This document shows positions 38,863 to 46,838 of a DNA stretch of 50,805 bases, one piece after another. The stretch covers positions 1 through 50,805 of the forward strand of contig CAYMWP010000013.1 in the NCBI GenBank assembly GCA_964393895.1. Direction: 5' to 3'. The translations under genes and the position numbers were made by a program. The notes below the pieces were generated by a model. The model searched no databases. It had not been told where the DNA came from and saw only the letters and a program-made list of their open reading frames with translations. Position 1 is the stretch's first letter; every line of letters starts with the position of its first letter. Source of the stretch: B4-G1 sp964393895 (GTDB lineage: Bacteria; Chloroflexota; Anaerolineae; B4-G1).

Positions 38863-40440
38863 ATGGAATCTGATGTGCGTGTCTTGATAGTGGACGACAG
38901 CAAACCCATAAGGGACTTTGTCGTCCAGACCATCGGCAGCCAGGAGGGATTTGTCGTCCTGGAGGCGCGCGACGGCGCTGAAGGGCTAGAGATGGCGCTG
39001 ACCGACTCTCCCGACCTCATACTGCTCGATCTGGAGATGCCGCGCCTCACCGGGTTCCAGGTCTTGGACGGGCTCCGCGAGCAGCAGGCCGACATCCCCG
39101 TCATCCTGATAACGTCCCACGGCTCTGAGGCCATCGCTGTGGAGGTCTTTCGCAAAGGAGTGAAGGACTATCTCAGCAAACCCTTCACCGCCGAGGAGAT
39201 ACAGGCCGCCATCGAGCGGGCGCTGACCGAGGTGCACCTGCGACGGGAGAAAGAAGCCCTCACCGAGCGACTGGCCGCATCCAACCGGCAATTGCAACTC
39301 CGGGTGCAAGAGATGGATATCCTGTATCGCGTGGGCAAGTCGGTCACATCTCTGCTCTCCCGGGAACAGTTAATGGAGCGCATCCTGGATGCCATCTTTT
39401 ACGTCATCGGCGCAGAAGAGGCGGCGCTGATGTTGGTGGACGAAGAAAGCGGCCTGCTACGAACCGAGGTTCGCCGCCAGCGGGTACCCGGTAAATTGCA
39501 AGATACAGCGCAGCGCAGCGCCGAGGAACTGGCGGGCGACGCAGCTCGCAAGGGCGACGCCACCGCCAGCGGGGCCATGCTATCGGCGCCGCTCAAGGTG
39601 GGCGACAAGGTCATCGGGACCTTGGGGCTGGGCAATCGCGTGAGCGCGCAGCCCTTCACCGGGCACGACCGACAATTGTTGCTGGCCCTGGCCGATTATG
39701 CCGCTATCGCCGTCGAGAATATGCGCCTCTACGAGGAAGTGCGCCAGTCCGACCGCGCCAAGTCAGAATTTGTCTCCTTCGTCGCCCACGAGCTGGGCAC
39801 ACCGATGACCTCGATCATCGGCTACACCGAGGTGCTGGCGAGCAGGGAGTTTGGCTCGCTGGATTCAGAACAAAGCCACTTCCTGGGCATAATCCGCAAG
39901 AACGTGGAGCGTATGCAGCTTTTGGTCTCCGACTTGCAGGATGTCTCGCGGATCGAGACCGGGCAGTTATTGTTGGAACTGAGGCCAACGTCCATCGTGG
40001 ACGTGTTGGAGGATGTTATACCGGTCGTCCAAGTAGAGATCGAGGCCCGGTCGCAGCGTTTGGCGGTAGAGGTGCCGGGCAACCTGCCGCCGGTTCACGC
40101 TGACCCCGCCCGTTTGACCCAAATCCTGATCAACCTGCTCAGCAACGCCTACAAATACACCCCCGGAGGTGGGCGCATCCACGTACGGGCCTGGCTGCAA
40201 GACGAATATGTGCATTGCGCCGTCTCTGATACCGGCATCGGCATCTCTCCCCAAAATATGGCGAAAATGTTCACCAAGTTCTTCCGGTCCGATGACCCGA
40301 CGGTACGAGATATACCCGGCACCGGTCTGGGGCTATCCATCGTCAAGAGCCTGGTGGAGCTCCAGGGCGGGGAGATCGAGGTGCAGAGCAGGGTCGGAGA
40401 GGGAACGACCTTTACATTCACCGTGCCAGTGGCCGCATGA
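38863..40440 (+). CDS. Receiver-GAF-histidine kinase hybrid
   Basis: A 525-residue soluble protein. The N-terminal receiver (about 1-120) shows VLIVDDSKPIRDF, phospho-acceptor Asp in LILLDLEMPRL, and DYLSKPFTAEE. A coiled coil (about 120-150) precedes a GAF-like domain (about 150-295). HisKA has its His in FVSFVAHELGTPMTSIIGYTEV; the usual K/R between L and TP is a glycine. HATPase_c contains LINLLSNAYKYTPGGG, DTGIGISPQN and GTGLGLSI. The start at 38863 follows AGGAGGGAG. Its partner is not adjacent; the receiver-first order suggests it takes phosphate from another kinase. Confidence 0.9.
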   Translation: MESDVRVLIVDDSKPIRDFVVQTIGSQEGFVVLEARDGAEGLEMALTDSPDLILLDLEMPRLTGFQVLDGLREQQADIPVILITSHGSEAIAVEVFRKGVKDYLSKPFTAEEIQAAIERALTEVHLRREKEALTERLAASNRQLQLRVQEMDILYRVGKSVTSLLSREQLMERILDAIFYVIGAEEAALMLVDEESGLLRTEVRRQRVPGKLQDTAQRSAEELAGDAARKGDATASGAMLSAPLKVGDKVIGTLGLGNRVSAQPFTGHDRQLLLALADYAAIAVENMRLYEEVRQSDRAKSEFVSFVAHELGTPMTSIIGYTEVLASREFGSLDSEQSHFLGIIRKNVERMQLLVSDLQDVSRIETGQLLLELRPTSIVDVLEDVIPVVQVEIEARSQRLAVEVPGNLPPVHADPARLTQILINLLSNAYKYTPGGGRIHVRAWLQDEYVHCAVSDTGIGISPQNMAKMFTKFFRSDDPTVRDIPGTGLGLSIVKSLVELQGGEIEVQSRVGEGTTFTFTVPVAA

Positions 40441-40524
40441 TGGTTGCCTTCATCCGCGTCCTGACCCACTCTTCGGTTTGAGAGGCAACTTTTAGACGTA
40501 TACCACCACACCAGGAGGATTCAA

Positions 40525-41703
40525 GTGAAACGATCTGATCGCTTATCCAACATTCCCCCTTATCCCTTTGCCAGTTGGGGCGCTCGCGTGCGGGCCGCTC
40601 GCTCACGAGGGCTGGACGTGATCCAACTGGACATGGGCAACCCCGATATGCCGCCGCCCGACGAGATCGTCGAGGCACTATGCCGCTCCGCCCGCCAACC
40701 CGACCGCCACGGCTATCCCGGCTACCGGGGGTTGCCCGCACTGCGCGAGGCCATAGCCGCGTACTATGAACACAGGTTCGGCGTGTCACTCGATCCTGAG
40801 AGCCAGGTCGCGCCCCTCATCGGCTCCAAGGAGGGCATCGTCAACCTGGCGCTCGCCTGCCTCGATCCCGGCGACCTGGCGCTGGTGCCAGACCCTGGCT
40901 ACGCGCCTTACACCAGGGGCGCGCTCCTGGCCGGCGCGGAGGTCTACCCGTTGCCGCTACTGGCGGAGCGGGGCTTTTTGCCCGCCCTCGACGCCATCCC
41001 AGCCGGAGTGGCCGACCGGGCCGCACTGATGTGGCTGAACTATCCCCACAACCCCACCGGCGCCACCGCCGACCTGAAATTCCTGGCGCAAGCGGTCGCT
41101 TTCGCCCGGCGTCACGACCTGTTGCTCTGCCACGACGCGCCATACAGTGACGTGACATACAATGGCTACGTGGCCCCCAGCATCATGCAAGTGGAGGGCG
41201 CATCAGAGGTGGCGGTGGAACTCAACTCTCTCTCCAAGACGTTCAACATGGCCGGATGGCGGGTGGGGATGGCGGTAGGCAACGCCGAGGCCCTGGCAGC
41301 GCTTGCCCTGGTCAAATCGAACGTGGACTCGGGCATCTTTCGCCCGCTGCAGGAGGCAGCGGTGCAGGCGCTCTCCGTCGCGCCGGAGTGGTTGGCGCAG
41401 CGCAACGAGGTCTATCGGGAACGGCTGGACATTATCTCGGAAGGACTGAGCGCGGCAGGGATGAAGGCAGCGCCCCCTCGCGCCACACTCTACGCCTGGG
41501 CGCAGTCGCCGCCGGGATGGGCGTCGTCGGAGGAATTTGCGCTCGCTCTGCTGGAGCAAGCGGGCGTCGCGCTCGCCCCCGGCTCCTTCTTCGGCCCGGC
41601 CGGCGAGGGATACGTGCGCGTCTCTTCCACCGCGCCGACGGAGCGAGTCCGGGAGGCGATGGAGCGGCTGCGCCAGTTCGTGGCAGCGCCGGCCGGCGCT
41701 TGA
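40525..41703 (+). CDS. LL-diaminopimelate aminotransferase-like class I aminotransferase
   Basis: A 392-residue PLP aminotransferase. It opens RLSNIPPYPFASWGARVRAA and LDMGNPDMPPP, then YPGYRGLPALREAIAAYY, SKEGIVNLALACLDPGD, NYPHNPTGATADL, HDAPYSDVTYNGYVAPS, and the PLP lysine in LNSLSKTFNMAGWRVGMAVG (about residue 238). SKEGI, SLSKTFNMAGWR and NPTGA match LL-diaminopimelate aminotransferases, which make LL-DAP for lysine and peptidoglycan in Chloroflexota and others. Start is GTG after AGGAGG. Paralogues with other specificities exist, so the exact substrate is not certain. Confidence 0.8.
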   Translation: MKRSDRLSNIPPYPFASWGARVRAARSRGLDVIQLDMGNPDMPPPDEIVEALCRSARQPDRHGYPGYRGLPALREAIAAYYEHRFGVSLDPESQVAPLIGSKEGIVNLALACLDPGDLALVPDPGYAPYTRGALLAGAEVYPLPLLAERGFLPALDAIPAGVADRAALMWLNYPHNPTGATADLKFLAQAVAFARRHDLLLCHDAPYSDVTYNGYVAPSIMQVEGASEVAVELNSLSKTFNMAGWRVGMAVGNAEALAALALVKSNVDSGIFRPLQEAAVQALSVAPEWLAQRNEVYRERLDIISEGLSAAGMKAAPPRATLYAWAQSPPGWASSEEFALALLEQAGVALAPGSFFGPAGEGYVRVSSTAPTERVREAMERLRQFVAAPAGA

Positions 41704-41715
41704 GAGAGGGGGGAT

Positions 41716-42525
41716 ATGAGGTGCGTCGAGGACTTTACCGGCAAGCTCGACCCACGCTGGAGGTCCCACCTCGTGGGCAGCGGCGCACTGGAGACCACCG
41801 GCTCCACCCTGCGCTTTGTCAACGCAGACGCCACCTCCCGCGAGTACACCAACGCCCAGATTGACGATTATCAGGGCCGGCCACGCCGTCGCTTTCTTTG
41901 GCGCCCGCCGCTGCGGTTGACGGTGCGCGCCCGCTTCTCCCATCCTACGGGGGAACTCGCAGGCACCGCGGGCTTTGGCTTTTGGAACGATCCATTCATG
42001 ATGACGGGCGCACGGATGCCGACCCTGCCCCGCGCCTCGTGGTTCTTTTACAGCTCGCCCCCATCGAATATGAAACTCGATCTGCACGCGCCGGGCCACG
42101 GCTGGAAAGCGGCCACCCTGGACGCACTGCGCCCCGCCGCCCTGTTGCTGGCTCCAGTCGCACCGCCGGCGGCGCTGCTGATGAACGTCCGTCCTCTCTA
42201 CCACCGCTTGTGGCCTCCCATCCAGCGGGCGCTGAACGTGCGGGAATCCGTGGTGGAGGCGGACATGACCAGGTGGCACTCTTACGTCATCGAGTGGGGG
42301 GCCAAGCAGACAGAGTTCCGCGTGGATGGGGAAGCGGTGCTGGAGAACGCGCCTTCCCCGCGCGGGCCACTGGGTTTTGTGACGTGGCTCGACAATCAGT
42401 ACATGGCAGTCACGCCGTGGGGGAAATTTCGCTGGGGGTTGCTGGATGCGCCGGGCCGTCAGTGGATGGAAGTAGATCGGCTGGCAATTGAAAAAAGAAC
42501 ACAGGTATACTATACTCACACTTGA
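41716..42525 (+). CDS. Concanavalin A-like (glycosidase 16/LamG-like) fold protein
   Basis: A 269-residue protein with a beta-rich pattern like that of GH16/LamG lectin-type folds: FTGKLDPRWRSH, LRLTVRARFSHPTGELAGTAGFGFWND, DMTRWHSYVIEWGAKQTEFRVDGEAVLENAPSPRGPLGFVTW (parts WHSYVIEWG and FRVDGE are typical of GH16-like strands). The GH16 catalytic ExDxxE is not seen, so it may bind rather than cleave. A helical insertion (about residues 128-180) interrupts the strands. No signal peptide. It starts 12 bp after the DapL-like gene, and its 3' end holds the promoter of tdh-kbl. Confidence 0.65.
   Translation: MRCVEDFTGKLDPRWRSHLVGSGALETTGSTLRFVNADATSREYTNAQIDDYQGRPRRRFLWRPPLRLTVRARFSHPTGELAGTAGFGFWNDPFMMTGARMPTLPRASWFFYSSPPSNMKLDLHAPGHGWKAATLDALRPAALLLAPVAPPAALLMNVRPLYHRLWPPIQRALNVRESVVEADMTRWHSYVIEWGAKQTEFRVDGEAVLENAPSPRGPLGFVTWLDNQYMAVTPWGKFRWGLLDAPGRQWMEVDRLAIEKRTQVYYTHT
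42488..42516 (+). promoter_or_regulatory. Promoter of the tdh-kbl operon
   Basis: TTGAAA at 42488-42493, a 17-bp spacer and TATACT at 42511-42516. It lies within the last codons of the lectin-fold gene (stop at 42525), giving a short leader to the tdh start at 42560. Confidence 0.7.
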
Positions 42526-42559
42526 TCTGAGAAACGACAGAAATTACGGAGGCATTGCA

Positions 42560-43522
42560 ATGTCAAAAGGCGAGATAAACAGGATCCTCGTGACTGGCGC
42601 CGTCGGCCAAATCGGCTCTGAGTTGACCATGGCGCTGCGAGAGCGATACGGAGGCGAAAACGTCGTGGCCGCGGGCCACAAAACAAAGCCCGGCCCCACG
42701 TTGCGCGATTCCGGCCCTTTTGTGTACATTTACGCGACCCGCCGGGAGACCATAGAGGAAGTGGTGGACCAGTACGACATTGACATCATCTACCACATGG
42801 CCGCTATCCTCTCCGCCACCGGGGAGCAGAATCCCCAACTGGCGTGGAGTGTCAACGTCAATGGCCTGTACAACATTCTAGAGATCGCCCGGGAACGCAA
42901 GTTGACCCGGGTTTTTTGTCCCAGTTCCATCGCCGCCTTTGGACCGGAGACCCCCCAGGAGAACACGCCCCAGGAGACGATCCTCCGACCGACGACGATG
43001 TACGGCGTCACCAAGGTGGCCGGGGAGCTGCTGTGCGACTATTACGTCCGACGCTTTGGCGTGGACGTGCGCGGTGTGCGCTACCCTGGCATCATCAGCA
43101 GTGAAACTCCGCCCGGCGGCGGCACCACCGACTATGCTGTAGAGATCTTTTACGAGGCGATCAAACACCAACGCTACACCTGCTTCCTGCGGGAGGACAC
43201 AGTCCTGCCGATGATGTATATGCCCGATTGCCTCAAGGCCACCATTGACCTGATGGAGGCCGATTTCTCCAGGCTCAAACACCACTCCGATTTCAACCTG
43301 GCAGCGTTCAGCTTTAGCCCGGCCGAGCTGGTGGCAGAGATCCAGAAACACATCCCCGAATTCACCTGCGAGTACAAACCCGACTTCCGGCAGGAGATCG
43401 CCGACTCGTGGCCGCGCACGATTGACGACAGCGCTGCGCGGGAGGAGTGGGATTGGGAGCCAGAGTACGATCTGGCGACGATGGTGGCGGATATGTTGGA
43501 GAAACTGGGACGGAGATTGTGA
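42560..43522 (+). CDS. tdh: NAD-dependent L-threonine 3-dehydrogenase (SDR type)
   Basis: A 320-residue extended SDR. The Rossmann GxxGxxG is in ILVTGAVGQIGSEL. Catalytic Tyr and Lys are in TTMYGVTKVAGELL (YxxxK). Family-specific segments are FCPSSIAAFGPETP, RYPGIISSETPPGGGTTDYAVEIFYEA and LPMMYMPDC, found in short-chain threonine dehydrogenases. It oxidises L-threonine to 2-amino-3-ketobutyrate, the substrate of the KBL encoded next. The start at 42560 follows ACGGAGG; codons upstream belong to the promoter and leader. Confidence 0.94.
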   Translation: MSKGEINRILVTGAVGQIGSELTMALRERYGGENVVAAGHKTKPGPTLRDSGPFVYIYATRRETIEEVVDQYDIDIIYHMAAILSATGEQNPQLAWSVNVNGLYNILEIARERKLTRVFCPSSIAAFGPETPQENTPQETILRPTTMYGVTKVAGELLCDYYVRRFGVDVRGVRYPGIISSETPPGGGTTDYAVEIFYEAIKHQRYTCFLREDTVLPMMYMPDCLKATIDLMEADFSRLKHHSDFNLAAFSFSPAELVAEIQKHIPEFTCEYKPDFRQEIADSWPRTIDDSAAREEWDWEPEYDLATMVADMLEKLGRRL

Positions 43523-43592
43523 GTCCAAAAGTCCGATGTCCGATGTCTAGCGTGGGGCGTAGGACATAGGGCGTATTGAAAGGAGCAGAACA

Positions 43593-44789
43593 GTGACAGA
43601 CAAACTAGATTTTATGCGAAAGGAACTCGAAGCAGCCCAGGCCGAAAAGCGGTACATCAACATCCGCACCATGGATTCCCCCGCCGACGGCTGGATGGTG
43701 GTGGACGGCAAGCGCGTGCTCAACTTTTGCACCAACAACTACCTGGGGCTGGCCAACCACCCCGAGATCAAAGCGGCGGCCAAGAAAGCCATCGAGGAGT
43801 GGGGCGTGGGACCGGGCGCCGTACGCACCATCGCCGGCACCCAGCGGCTGCACGTCGAGTGCGAGGAGCGCATCGCCGCGTTCAAACGTGTCGAGGCATC
43901 CCTGCTGGTGCAGAGCGGCTTTTGCGCCAACCAGGCCGCCATCCCGCCGCTGGTGGGCCGAGATAAGGAGAGCGGCGCTCAGGATGTCATTTTCTCCGAC
44001 CGGCTCAACCACGCTTCCATCATTGACGGCGCGCGGCTGAGCGGGGCCAAGATCATCGTCTTTGAGCACCGCGACCCGGCCGACCTGGAGGCCAAGATCG
44101 AGCAGCACCTGCCCAACTTCCGGCGCGGGATGATGATCACCGACGGCGTGTTCTCGATGGACGGCGACGTCGCGCCGCTGGACGAGTTGTACGAGGTCGC
44201 GGCCAAGTACGACGTGCTGACGATGGTGGACGACGCTCACGGCGAAGGCGTGCTGGGCCAGGGGCGCGGCATCGTGGCCCACTTTGGGCTGGAGGGCAAG
44301 TTCGACGTCGAGATCGGCACGCTCTCCAAGGCGTTCGGCGTGATGGGCGGCGTCATCGCAGGCAAGAGAGTAGTGGTGGACTATATCCGGCAAAAGGCGC
44401 GCCCCAACCTCTTTTCCAGCGCCCTCACCCCGGCCGACACCGCCGCCTGTATGGCCGCCGTGGATTACGTCGCACAGCATCCAGAGCTGGTGGACAAGCT
44501 ATGGGAGAACGCCGGATATTTCAAGGCCGGCATCCAGCAACTGGGCATTGACACCGGTCACACCGAGACCCCCATCGTGCCCGTGATGCTGGGCGACGTC
44601 AAGTTGGCCAAAGAGTTCAGTGCCAGGCTGTTCGAGTACGGCGTCTTTGCCATGGCGCTGGGCTTTCCCACCGTCCCAAAGGGGCAGGCGCGCATCCGCG
44701 TGATGAACACCGCCGCCCACACCCGCCAAGACCTGGATGAGGGACTGGAGGTGTTCGAGAGAGTGGCGCGGGAGTTGGGCGTCATCTAG
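43593..44789 (+). CDS. kbl: Glycine C-acetyltransferase (2-amino-3-ketobutyrate CoA ligase)
   Basis: A 398-residue alpha-oxoamine synthase. Visible are NNYLGLANHPEIK, GAVRTIAGTQRLH, H140 (RLNHASIIDGARL), DDAHGEGVLG (D213, H216 region) and the PLP lysine K246 in IGTLSKAFGVMGG. It cleaves 2-amino-3-ketobutyrate with CoA to glycine and acetyl-CoA. Together with the upstream tdh it forms the two-step threonine degradation route. Start is GTG after AAAGGAG. The 70-bp gap from tdh has small direct repeats (GTCCGAT twice). Confidence 0.93.
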   Translation: MTDKLDFMRKELEAAQAEKRYINIRTMDSPADGWMVVDGKRVLNFCTNNYLGLANHPEIKAAAKKAIEEWGVGPGAVRTIAGTQRLHVECEERIAAFKRVEASLLVQSGFCANQAAIPPLVGRDKESGAQDVIFSDRLNHASIIDGARLSGAKIIVFEHRDPADLEAKIEQHLPNFRRGMMITDGVFSMDGDVAPLDELYEVAAKYDVLTMVDDAHGEGVLGQGRGIVAHFGLEGKFDVEIGTLSKAFGVMGGVIAGKRVVVDYIRQKARPNLFSSALTPADTAACMAAVDYVAQHPELVDKLWENAGYFKAGIQQLGIDTGHTETPIVPVMLGDVKLAKEFSARLFEYGVFAMALGFPTVPKGQARIRVMNTAAHTRQDLDEGLEVFERVARELGVI

Positions 44790-44895
44790 GTTTGAATGTG
44801 CGCCCAGCGTCGGCGTCACGGTGCACCATCAACGGACGCAGGCGTAGAACCAACCAGCCGGGGTATCTTGGCAATAAACTGGGGTTGGTAGGTGA

Positions 44896-44976
44896 GAAAC
44901 CAGGTTTTTGTGCGACCTGCGGTTGCCGTAAGCGAAGGCGCTTCTGCTTCGCCCGAAGCGACAAAAACCTGGTTTC
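44896..44976. repeat. Inverted repeat after kbl
   Basis: GAAACCAGGTTTTTGT at 44896-44911 pairs perfectly with its complement at 44961-44976. The 49-base loop contains further self-complementary sequence (AGCGAAGGCGCTTCTGCTTCG). The arm core AAACCAGGTTTTT also occurs at 1448-1466 and 1531-1550. It lies between the convergent kbl and sulfotransferase-like genes and may stop transcription on both strands. Confidence 0.75.
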
Positions 44977-44986
44977 TTTCCCCGAA

Positions 44987-45751
44987 TTATTGAAAAGATG
45001 CCAGCCGGGCGTACAGAGCTTGCGCCTGGCCGATGTGTTTGTGGCCCAACACGAGAGGGCGCAGCGCTTCTTTCTCCTCCTCCCGTTCGGGGACGGGGAT
45101 GGGCTTCCATCTCAATGCGCCCTCTCTTTGTTCTGCCATGCCAAAGAGAAAACCCGGCAACCTGTTTCTGATGGCTGTCGGCACCCAACTCAACCTCTCG
45201 CTCTGTTCCCCTTCCGCAAAGCGCTGGTGGAGATACTGCTTGACGTGCGCGGTCGCTTCATCGAGGTCTTGGATGTAATCAAACCCAGCGCCGTATTTGG
45301 CGTTGACTTGGTCAATCACCCGGTTGAAATCCGTGATGACCGTCTCGAACTTGGCGAGCGCAATGGAATCAATCCTGGACTCTACCCAGCGGTAGAACAC
45401 CAGATAGCGATAAACCTCGCCATCAACACTCTTCCGCCCCAGGGCAAACACCGACGACGTGATCGCATCAACCGGCTCTCGAATGAGAACCAGGGCCGGT
45501 ATGCCATAGCGCAACGCGCGGGCGACGTTGCCGGTGCAGTGAGTGTGGTGCGCGATGTGCACGTCGTTCGCCCTGTGGAACATCAGCACGGCGAAAGTAT
45601 TGCCCGACCGGGGATAGCCTTCTATACAGATACGGGTCACTCCCTCTTGCGCCAGGTACACCTTTGGCGATACTCCACGCGCGATCGTCGAAAGTTGTAT
45701 CGAAACGAGATTCCGCCGCAGCAAGTGGGTCAACCAGACCCGAGTGTCCAT
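44987..45751 (-). CDS. Sulfotransferase-like protein
   Basis: A 254-residue protein with a sulfotransferase P-loop-like pattern: the PAPS 5'-phosphosulfate-binding CIEGYPRSGNTFAVLMFH (about residues 47-63) and the 3'-phosphate loop ALVLIREPVDAITSSVFALG. A C-terminal basic/acidic stretch follows. Such enzymes transfer sulfate from PAPS to alcohols, sugars or lipids; the acceptor is unknown. No PAPS-synthesis genes are nearby. It ends after a large inverted repeat and starts beside a 22-bp direct repeat copy. Confidence 0.75.
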   Translation of the reverse strand: MDTRVWLTHLLRRNLVSIQLSTIARGVSPKVYLAQEGVTRICIEGYPRSGNTFAVLMFHRANDVHIAHHTHCTGNVARALRYGIPALVLIREPVDAITSSVFALGRKSVDGEVYRYLVFYRWVESRIDSIALAKFETVITDFNRVIDQVNAKYGAGFDYIQDLDEATAHVKQYLHQRFAEGEQSERLSWVPTAIRNRLPGFLFGMAEQREGALRWKPIPVPEREEEKEALRPLVLGHKHIGQAQALYARLASFQ

Positions 45752-45802
45752 AAGTCTTCATCCCCTATCGAACTGTTGTGGGGCAAACTGCCCTACGCGA
45801 TT

Positions 45803-45824
45803 TCGTCGGTTTGAGGCGCAGCTT
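45803..45824. repeat. 22-bp direct repeat, copy 2
   Basis: Exact copy of 6982-7003 (core CGGTTTGAGGCGCAGCTT), in the short spacer between the chelatase VWA frame and the sulfotransferase-like gene. Confidence 0.7.
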
Positions 45825-45831
45825 GGGGACG

Positions 45832-46838
45832 TCAAATCCTCCCGACTTTGTCATGCTCCGCCAGTTCCTCCCGCACCGTTTGCAGCAGTGCTTCGGCCTT
45901 CAACTCGGCCAGGGTGTAACAAGGAGCTTCCAGGTAATCGGCCAACGCCTGCGCCAGCCCCTGGTCGAACGCTTCGTGCTCCATATTGATCACCACCGAG
46001 CGGATGTGGGTCTGGGGGAACATCTGCGCAACTCGACGACTCTCTTCTTGCGGCGGCAGATTGGTCGTCGAGACATTGCCTGCCCCATCGGTCAGGAGTA
46101 CCATCAACGGCATCAGGTCGGGATGCTGGCGCAACTCGCGGGTGATGACCTCGTAGGCGGTCTGCAAGCCGGCCGAAAGGGGCGTCTTGCCACCGACGGG
46201 GATGTCGGCCAGGGCGCGGCGCGCCAACTCGACGCTGTTGGTCGGCGGGAGCACGACGCGGGCATCGTTTTTCTGAAAGACTACCAGTCCTACCCGGTCG
46301 CGCCGCTGATAGGCGTCCGTCAACAACGAAACGACCGCGCCTTTCGTCGCCTCCATGCGCTCGGCCACCGCCATAGACCAGGAGGCATCCACAACAAAGA
46401 GCACCAGGTTGGCAGCACGCCTCACGCGCACCTTGCGCTGGTAATCCTGGGGACGCAACGCCAGGGCCGGCGCGTCTTCGGAAGGGCGTTCCTCCTGTTT
46501 GCGTTTCTTCTGCAAGGGAGCGGCCGCGCGGAGCGTGGCGTCAAAGGCCAGATCATGGGGGTCGCCGGGGGAGGGTCGCGCCTGGATGTAGCGGCCGCGC
46601 CGGCTATCGGTGCGGGTCTGACTGCGGCGACCGCCGCTGGCGCGCGTCAGCCGGTCGAGGGGCGTATCCAACCGGCGAGGAACAAAGGTCTCACCGATTT
46701 CCTTCTCGTCGCCGTAATCCCACCAGCTACCTTGTGACGGCCACTGGGGGATGGTCTGCAGAGCCGGCTCCCGTGGAGACTCGCCGCGCTCATCGGTGGG
46801 TTGCTCGTCAAGAGACTCTCCGGCTAGCCTTTTTTTTT
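45832..46838 (-). CDS. chlD: ChlD/CobT-like VWA half, read by -1 frameshift from the ChlI frame
   Basis: The frame is open without a stop from the A-run at 46830-46838 to 45832 and encodes about 332 residues: RLAGESLDEQPTDERGE, an acidic/proline linker (including SWWDYGDEKEIGETF), then a VWA domain with the MIDAS residues D-x-S-x-S in VDASWSMA, Thr in GGKTPLSAGL and Asp in LLTDGAGN. This is the C-terminal half of magnesium/cobalt-chelatase medium subunits. There is no ATG or ribosome-binding site near its N-terminus; the first candidate start would be a TTG at 46671, inside conserved linker. Fused to the preceding frame by a -1 shift it gives a protein of about 700 residues, normal for ChlD. 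An assembly error in the A-run would look the same. Confidence 0.85.

Noticed and set aside
45832..46671. VWA protein as an independent gene starting at 46671
   Set aside because: The codon there is TTG inside an uninterrupted frame, there is no ribosome-binding site, and the frame continues upstream exactly to the A-run. An internal start cannot be fully excluded.
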